Of a stretch of 10,151 nucleotides of DNA, positions 5,949 to 10,151 are shown in pieces. Under the pieces are notes generated by a model. It saw only the letters and a list, made by a program, of their open reading frames with translations. It did no database searches and was not told the origin of the DNA. Each line of letters begins with the position of its first letter. Position 1 is the stretch's first letter. Origin of the DNA: WQUF01 sp031549885 (GTDB taxonomy: Bacteria; Bacillota; Clostridia; Clostridiales; Clostridiaceae); assembly GCA_031549885.1 (NCBI GenBank), contig JAVBPD010000158.1:1-10151 (forward strand), in the 5' to 3' direction. The position numbers and the translations under genes were made by a program.

Positions 5949-8486
5949 TTATTCTATAAATTCAATGTATCCCTCTGTACCATTTACTAAAATTAGTTGC
6001 CCATCTTTAATTAAACTTGTAGCATTAATTACGCCAACTACTGCAGGAAGCCCATATTCACGGGTAATTACAGCTCCATGGGACATCATTCCTCCAATTT
6101 CAGTAACAAGCCCACCTAATGATGTAAACAAAGGAGTCCAGCTTGGATCTGTAAATTTTGTAACAAGTATATCACCTTTTTCTATTTTAGCCTCATCTAA
6201 GTTATCGATAACTCTTGCACGGCCACGGACAATGCCTCCAGATACTGAAAGTCCTCCTATGGCATTTTCAGGAATGGTATTTTTATAATTAAATTGTGGC
6301 ACCTCACCATCAGAGAATATTATGCGTGGAGGTGTAAGAGTATTAAAGAAAATATAATCTGATTTTCTATCTTCAATAAGCTGTTTATCTGCATGGCCTG
6401 ATTTTACTATTTCAATAAGTTCCTCAAGATATAGATAATTAGCATCATCAACGCTATCTAAAATATTTTTTTCTACAAGCTTATTTACTTCCTTTAATAT
6501 TGCCTTTCTATACACATCATAATGTGCCATCCAAAAGTATTTAGTATATTCTCGAACTCCAACAAATTTTCGATATGTTTCTATCTTTTTTTCAAGCTTA
6601 TTTGCTTTTTTCTCGCCATGCCTTTCCCTCATTTTCATTACTATATCTTTAGCAAGGTTTTCAGCATCTTTTTTTCCCTCATTAAAAGATGTAACAGCAT
6701 AATTTACAGGTAAATTTTGAACATTGTTTAGCAAAGAGGACACAAGCATACCAGGCTTTTCTGAGAACCTTTTTCTAGTTATATCAATTTCCCCAGGGCA
6801 CCTTATGCCATATTCTTTAAGAAATTCTTCAATTTTATCTGCGACTACATCTCCACCATCTAAGTTTTTCATCTCTTTAAGTGAAATATTCTCACCATTT
6901 TTCTTAAGATATTCTATAACCTTTGGATACATGCGCAATACATCTGACACCTGGCAAAGCTTTAGACCCATTTCAGATGTCACATTATGAGAAACAGATT
7001 TAGTAAGATGATTGGTTACATTTTTTTCTCCTGTTAGTTTTTGAACGGTTTTATCAATAGATGATGCAAGCAGTATTGCAACAGCAGCAGTGCCTGCTCC
7101 GCCTGGATCATATAAAACCTTTCTAAACCTTGGTTGATCATTAATTATAAATTTCAGTGCCTTTTCCCCAGATAAAGATTCCATCTTTAATCTTAATTTT
7201 TCTACTTGATGTTTTTGTCTTAAAATATAAGCATCAATATCTGCTTCATTATTTCGCTTATATATTTTATAAGAAGAAATTATAAGTCCAAATACTCCCT
7301 CAACCTTAACAAGGCCACTTGGACCTTTAGGAATGCTCTTTATGTATTGTTTTCTTTTTATGATCTCCTTAAGAGCATCATGAATAAGCGTATCCTTGAT
7401 CTTTGTTTCTGAAAGCAAAGCATTTCGTCCATGAAAATTTGCAAGATCATGAGTGACTTCCATAAACATATGCCCACCTAGTTCCATAACTGAAAAAAAA
7501 TTAGACTTTTGAAGCATTGATATGCCTAAAGGGAGAACTGCATCAGTCATCATTTGAAGATGCCCAACAGATACAAAGCACCTTTTTAATTCATCTCTTT
7601 TCTTTGGAATAGGGTAAAGGGTTGTAATTGGCCTTGCTTGCACAATAAAAAACTTTCCCTTTAAAAAACACCATTCTATATCTTGTTCACAGGAAAATGC
7701 TGTTTGAATGCGCTTTCCTATTTCAGAAAGCAAAATTAACTGATCATTTTTTAAAATTGCATCTGCTTTAACTCTTTGTTTTACTTCTTTTCCCCGTATT
7801 GTCCAGCTTGAAGGCTTTTTCCTTCCTGATACTAAATCTTCTCCTAAACCATTTATTGCTTCAACTGTAGTTGTAAATCGATCATGGGTCATGGGGTCTA
7901 TTGTAAACAAAACTCCAGCCATTTCAGAATTTACCATTTCTTGTATTACAACAGATATGCTAACTTTATCTTGAGGAAAATGATTTTTTATTCTATAAGA
8001 TACTGCTCGCTCATTAAATAAAGAAGCCCAGCATTTAACCACAGCCTTATATATTCCATTTAAATCGGGCACATTTAAAAAACTATCTTGTTGACCTGCA
8101 AAAGACGCACCAGGCAAATCCTCTGCTGTAGCACTTGAGCGAACTGCATAAAGGGTTTTGATATGCATATTTGATATGTAAAATTTTATCTCATCTTGTA
8201 TTTCTCTTGGAAGAGTAAGACCTTCAATGGCCATGCGAATTTCATCGCTTCTTTTGCTTATTTTTTTAGAATCATTTTCATCAATGTCTGAAATAGAAGA
8301 TATCATCTTAAAAATTTCATGGTTTCCCCAAATGACTTCTTTAAATGCTGTGGTGGTTAAGCAAAAACCATCTGGCACATTAACATCATTAAGCCTTGAT
8401 AATTCTCCTAAATTTGCACCTTTGCCTCCAACTAGTGCAATATCAGATTTATATATATCTTTAAATGCTTTTATATATTTTTCCAT
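5949..8486 (-). CDS. Rifampicin phosphotransferase-like PEP-utilizing enzyme (dikinase family)
   Basis: An 845-residue enzyme of the dikinase superfamily, which pass a phosphate from ATP through a swivelling histidine to an acceptor. The ATP-grasp domain comes first (about 1-295), with LVGGKGANLGE at 18-28, AVRSSATAEDLPGASFAGQQ at 114-133 (Arg116) and DIEWCFLKGKFFIVQARPIT at 269-288. A long middle domain follows, beginning near VSVGHLQMMTDAVLPLGIS (305-323). The phosphohistidine domain is last: GGMMSHGAVITRE puts His803 42 residues from the end. True PEP synthases place this domain before a C-terminal PEP-binding barrel, which is missing here. The order and length match rifampicin phosphotransferase and Bacillus YvkC. 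It may inactivate rifamycins or phosphorylate another small molecule. ATG 8486 has GGGGG eight bases upstream; an in-frame TTG at 8501 is less likely. Often annotated as PEP synthase. Confidence 0.87.
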   Translation of the reverse strand: MEKYIKAFKDIYKSDIALVGGKGANLGELSRLNDVNVPDGFCLTTTAFKEVIWGNHEIFKMISSISDIDENDSKKISKRSDEIRMAIEGLTLPREIQDEIKFYISNMHIKTLYAVRSSATAEDLPGASFAGQQDSFLNVPDLNGIYKAVVKCWASLFNERAVSYRIKNHFPQDKVSISVVIQEMVNSEMAGVLFTIDPMTHDRFTTTVEAINGLGEDLVSGRKKPSSWTIRGKEVKQRVKADAILKNDQLILLSEIGKRIQTAFSCEQDIEWCFLKGKFFIVQARPITTLYPIPKKRDELKRCFVSVGHLQMMTDAVLPLGISMLQKSNFFSVMELGGHMFMEVTHDLANFHGRNALLSETKIKDTLIHDALKEIIKRKQYIKSIPKGPSGLVKVEGVFGLIISSYKIYKRNNEADIDAYILRQKHQVEKLRLKMESLSGEKALKFIINDQPRFRKVLYDPGGAGTAAVAILLASSIDKTVQKLTGEKNVTNHLTKSVSHNVTSEMGLKLCQVSDVLRMYPKVIEYLKKNGENISLKEMKNLDGGDVVADKIEEFLKEYGIRCPGEIDITRKRFSEKPGMLVSSLLNNVQNLPVNYAVTSFNEGKKDAENLAKDIVMKMRERHGEKKANKLEKKIETYRKFVGVREYTKYFWMAHYDVYRKAILKEVNKLVEKNILDSVDDANYLYLEELIEIVKSGHADKQLIEDRKSDYIFFNTLTPPRIIFSDGEVPQFNYKNTIPENAIGGLSVSGGIVRGRARVIDNLDEAKIEKGDILVTKFTDPSWTPLFTSLGGLVTEIGGMMSHGAVITREYGLPAVVGVINATSLIKDGQLILVNGTEGYIEFIE

Positions 8487-8508
8487 ATAAAATACCCCCA
8501 AAATCTTA

Positions 8509-8522
8509 TGAGAACCTTCTCA
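8509..8522. promoter_or_regulatory. Palindrome over the phosphotransferase start site
   Basis: TGAGAA-CC-TTCTCA is a perfect 6-bp inverted repeat directly downstream of the -10 box at 8526-8531 and over the expected start of transcription (about 8519). The placement is typical of a repressor operator. It does not resemble, from memory, the actinobacterial rifamycin-associated element. Confidence 0.45.
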
Positions 8523-8525
8523 CAT

Positions 8526-8556
8526 ATTATATCATATGTGCAATTGTAATTTACAA
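8526..8556 (-). promoter_or_regulatory. Promoter of the phosphotransferase gene
   Basis: On the - strand a perfect extended -10, TGATATAAT (8526-8534), is preceded by TTGTAA (8551-8556) at a rather long 19-base spacing. The extended -10 may compensate. The TTGTAAATTACAAT stretch (8543-8556) covers the -35 and nearly matches the palindrome in the URO-D promoter. Confidence 0.55.
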
Positions 8557-8612
8557 ATATATACTTTTGCTCCTTAAAACATCAATCATATGATCAAATT
8601 TATCTATTATTA

Positions 8613-8636
8613 TTATCTATAATTTATTATAGATAA
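8613..8636. promoter_or_regulatory. AT-rich palindrome with a TATAAT box, upstream of the 57-codon gene
   Basis: TTATCTATAA-TTTA-TTATAGATAA has perfect 10-bp arms and ends 25 bases before the TTG start of the small gene. A TATAAT at 8618-8623 lies inside it and could be the -10 box, but I see no good -35 at the right distance. It could be an operator over the promoter or a weak RNA hairpin in the leader. Confidence 0.4.
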
Positions 8637-8661
8637 AATGAGGTATAAGGGGGTGAAGGCA

Positions 8662-8835
8662 TTGTTAAAAGAGAACAATTTTGAAAATATCAATATAGAT
8701 GATTTTGAGAAGTTAGAGGACACTGTTGCACCTGCTATTGCAAATTACAATAATTATAATTATAACATTGGTGTTTATAACAATATTTATAATAGCACTA
8801 ATACTACTGTAAATAATATTTTTACATTTAGATAA
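8662..8835 (+). CDS. Small Asn/Tyr-rich peptide with an acidic leader-like half
   Basis: A free-standing gene for a 57-residue peptide of unknown family. I chose the TTG at 8662 because AAGGGGGTGA (8647-8656) precedes it at ideal spacing; an in-frame ATG at 8638 lacks a ribosome binding site and GTG 8653 lies inside the site. Residues 1-26 are acidic (7 Asp/Glu, 2 Lys) and end in FEKLEDTVAPAI. Residues 27-57 hold 11 Asn and 5 Tyr among 31 (ANYNNYNYNIGVYNN and so on), with several Ser/Thr, no Cys, and a C-terminal FTFR. This split recalls ribosomally made, modified peptide precursors, whose leaders often carry an acidic helix and a short cut site. No modifying enzyme or exporter is adjacent, so that reading is inference; a small spore-coat or structural peptide is an alternative. 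A very strong terminator follows. It is divergent from the phosphotransferase gene. Confidence 0.65.
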   Translation: MLKENNFENINIDDFEKLEDTVAPAIANYNNYNYNIGVYNNIYNSTNTTVNNIFTFR

Positions 8836-8845
8836 TAAGTAAGCA

Positions 8846-8897
8846 AAAAAGTTTAGATGAGGATGAAATTAAAATCATCTTCATCTAAACTTTTTAT
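8846..8897 (+). terminator. Strong terminator of the 57-codon gene
   Basis: A 21-bp stem (8846-8866 with 8875-8895, one G-U pair, 8-base loop) ends in a T run at 8891-8895 and begins 10 bases after the stop codon. It is the strongest intrinsic terminator in the window and supports the small gene being a real transcription unit. Confidence 0.9.
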
Positions 8898-8907
8898 ACT
8901 TTCTCAT

Positions 8908-8935
8908 ATGACAAAACTACAACTTAGTATATACT
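8908..8935 (+). promoter_or_regulatory. Promoter of an orphan + strand unit
   Basis: ATGACA (8908-8913), one mismatch from TTGACA, lies 16 bases from TATACT (8930-8935). A second TATACT follows at 8947-8952 inside the tandem repeat. Only an eight-codon frame follows it. Confidence 0.45.
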
Positions 8936-8962
8936 TTTAATAAAGATATACTTTTAATGAAG
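8929..8962. repeat. Tandem 17-bp direct repeat
   Basis: ATATACTTTTAATAAAG (8929-8945) is followed at once by ATATACTTTTAATGAAG (8946-8962), differing at one base. Each copy carries a TATACT box, so the repeat duplicates a -10 region. It could be a recent slippage duplication or a pair of protein binding sites. Confidence 0.8.
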
Positions 8963-8975
8963 AAAGGTGATAAGT

Positions 8976-9002
8976 TTGGCAGAAATACTAATTCGAATAT
9001 GA
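8976..9002 (+). other. Eight-codon reading frame with a good ribosome binding site (gene remnant or leader peptide)
   Basis: AAAGGTGAT (8963-8971) sits at ideal distance from TTG at 8976, which opens MAEILIRI and stops at TGA 9000-9002. The stop overlaps an ATG (8999) that starts another five-codon frame. Promoter, ribosome binding site and start are intact but no gene follows; beyond is the 3' end of the - strand PLP enzyme. It may be the stump of a gene lost by deletion or a leader peptide. Translation is not proven. Confidence 0.35.
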
Positions 9003-9041
9003 ATTTAATAAATTAGACAGTTCATAATTTTTTTAAAATTC

Positions 9042-10007
9042 TTATAGGCTATCATACAAATCAGTGCTTAGATATTTTAGCCCACTGTCATTGAGCGTAA
9101 GCGCAATATTCTTTCCTTTTTCCAATCCTTTAAGCAATTTTAAAGCTGCACAAACATTGGCACCAGATGAAAAACCTGCAAATATACCTTCTAATCTAGC
9201 AAGGTTTTGTGCCATATCTTTAGCTTCATCATCTGTGACTTGTATACAACCACTAATCATAGTTTTATCAAGCAGCGGCAAATCCAAGGAGTATCCGCCT
9301 CCTTGAATCTTATGACTTTTATTGGTGACAGCTTTGCCAGCATATATAGCAGCAGTAGCAGGTTCTACAACATAACAACGAATATTTAAGTTATGCTTTT
9401 TTAACCCTTTAGCACAACCAGCAAAAGTACTACCACTTCCAACAAAATCCACAAATACATCAATTTGCCCTTCCGTCTGTAACCACATTTCTTCTGCAGT
9501 ATATAAAGCATGTGCATTGACACAAGATGTCAAATTAAATTGATCTGCACGGAAGGCATTTCTCTCCTTTGTAATTTCTTTAGCTCGTTTCTCAACAAGT
9601 GCAAGATCCTCACCTGAAACCTGACCATGAGGAGAGCCTGGCATTTGATCCACCAAAATAACCTCTGCACCTAAAGCCTTCATCATGCGTGCCCTTTCCA
9701 TAGAATTACCCTTAGACATACAAGCTATAAATTTATATCCTTTACAAGCGCAGGCAATTGCAAGTCCTGTCCCTGTATTGCCACTGGTAAGCTCTACCAC
9801 AGCTTGACCTTTATTAAGAAGCCCTGCCTCTTCAGCCTCTGTTATCATTTGCAACGCCACTCGATCTTTTTTGCTAAAACCTGGGTTTAAATATTCAAGC
9901 TTTGCAAAGATATTGCCATCTACATTATATGCTTCTACAATATGAGAAAGGCGGACCATGGGAGTTTCGCCAATTGCCTCAGCCACATTATTAAGTAACT
10001 TTTTCAT
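9042..10007 (-). CDS. Cysteine synthase-like PLP-dependent enzyme (fold type II)
   Basis: A 321-residue cytoplasmic enzyme of the cysteine synthase / cystathionine beta-synthase family, which carry out beta-replacement on O-acetylserine or similar substrates. The PLP lysine is Lys47 in NPGFSKKDR (41-49). The substrate loop TSGNTG is at 74-79, and the PLP phosphate loop is at 190-194, reading GSGST where cysteine synthases usually have GTGGT. GFSSGAN is at 278-284, and NDSGLKYLSTDLY (306-318) gives Ser308 near the pyridine nitrogen and the family's usual ending. Length is normal for CysK/CysM. The variant lysine and phosphate loops suggest a divergent paralogue rather than the housekeeping CysK, so I give no symbol. 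ATG 10007 has a G-run (AAGGGGGGC) about 11 bases upstream. No serine acetyltransferase gene is visible, and the gene appears to stand alone. Confidence 0.88.
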   Translation of the reverse strand: MKKLLNNVAEAIGETPMVRLSHIVEAYNVDGNIFAKLEYLNPGFSKKDRVALQMITEAEEAGLLNKGQAVVELTSGNTGTGLAIACACKGYKFIACMSKGNSMERARMMKALGAEVILVDQMPGSPHGQVSGEDLALVEKRAKEITKERNAFRADQFNLTSCVNAHALYTAEEMWLQTEGQIDVFVDFVGSGSTFAGCAKGLKKHNLNIRCYVVEPATAAIYAGKAVTNKSHKIQGGGYSLDLPLLDKTMISGCIQVTDDEAKDMAQNLARLEGIFAGFSSGANVCAALKLLKGLEKGKNIALTLNDSGLKYLSTDLYDSL

Positions 10008-10057
10008 TTAACCTATTGCCCCCCCTTTATACTTTAAAAAAATCTTGTCACCATCTA

Positions 10058-10095
10058 ATTATAGCCTATTATAGCCCATTTTTAATAGCTCTTAA
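10058..10095 (-). promoter_or_regulatory. Doubled -10 promoter of the PLP enzyme gene
   Basis: On the - strand two perfect TATAAT boxes (10058-10063 and 10068-10073) lie in a 10-bp direct repeat, GGCTATAATA then GGCTATAATT. Weak -35 elements exist for both at 16-base spacing: TTAAAA (10080-10085) and TTAAGA (10090-10095). Either or both may be used. Confidence 0.55.
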
Positions 10096-10116
10096 CTTTT
10101 CTTTTCTTAGATTTTA

Positions 10117-10125
10117 TGATATACT
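10117..10125 (+). promoter_or_regulatory. Candidate extended -10 of a gene beyond the right edge
   Basis: TGATATACT on the + strand is a good extended -10 and points out of the window, divergent from the PLP enzyme gene. No good -35 is seen. An ATG at 10141 lies within the expected leader, but too little follows to judge it. Confidence 0.3.
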
Positions 10126-10151
10126 GGCCATTGAAGAGCAATGTTTAGATT

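Noticed and set aside
5935..5954. Hairpin GAATAAAT-AATA-ATTTATTC as the terminator of the phosphotransferase gene
   Set aside because: The stem is only 8 bp, almost all A/T, overlaps the stop codon and has no T run after it on the - strand.
5949..8486. Classical PEP synthase (ppsA)
   Set aside because: The phosphohistidine motif lies 42 residues from the C-terminus, so the PEP/pyruvate-binding barrel that follows it in PEP synthase is absent.
8929..8962. CRISPR repeat or plasmid iteron
   Set aside because: There are only two abutting copies with no spacer, and no replication or cas gene is nearby.

Overview
The window looks like chromosomal DNA from a mesophilic anaerobic Clostridium (sensu stricto). 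It is strongly AT-rich, has classic AGGAGG-type ribosome binding sites with some TTG and GTG starts, and encodes a class I hybrid cluster protein. Its 138-residue flavodoxin closely resembles, from memory, the Clostridium beijerinckii protein. I see no rRNA, tRNA, CRISPR array, transposase or phage gene. No gene-free stretch is longer than about 220 bases.

Layout, left to right. (1) 1-205: tail of an unidentified + strand gene and its terminator. (2) 308-1405 (+): membrane-anchored alpha/beta hydrolase of the proline iminopeptidase type, convergent with the next unit across a shared 15-bp hairpin. (3) 1493-2537 (-): two-gene operon, DUF3793 protein then flavodoxin. Its leader has two candidate promoters, each overlapped by a copy of the palindrome AGTTAGC-N4-GCTAACT. 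(4) 2758-4413 (-): hybrid cluster protein Hcp with all expected metal ligands, followed by its own terminator. (5) 4529-5831 (-): URO-D/corrinoid-methyltransferase-like gene (GTG start) tightly followed by a 49-codon gene. (6) 5949-8486 (-): an 845-residue enzyme with the domain order of rifampicin phosphotransferase. (7) 8662-8835 (+): a free-standing 57-codon gene, divergent from the phosphotransferase, with an acidic leader-like half and an Asn/Tyr-rich half, closed by a very strong terminator. (8) 8908-9016: an orphan promoter, tandem 17-bp repeat, ribosome binding site and eight-codon reading frame. (9) 9042-10007 (-): cysteine synthase-like PLP enzyme with a doubled TATAAT upstream.

Working together: flavodoxin is a redox carrier typical of iron-poor conditions. 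Hcp handles NO or hydroxylamine stress, and the PLP enzyme probably handles sulfur amino acids. These fit an anaerobe's redox, iron and sulfur economy, but the genes sit in separate transcription units rather than one pathway. The least explained elements are the 57-residue peptide beside the phosphotransferase, the 49-residue partner of the URO-D protein, the duplicated palindromic operators before DUF3793-flavodoxin, and a motif shared by the phosphotransferase and URO-D promoters. All family assignments come from motifs recognised by eye; no database search was run.
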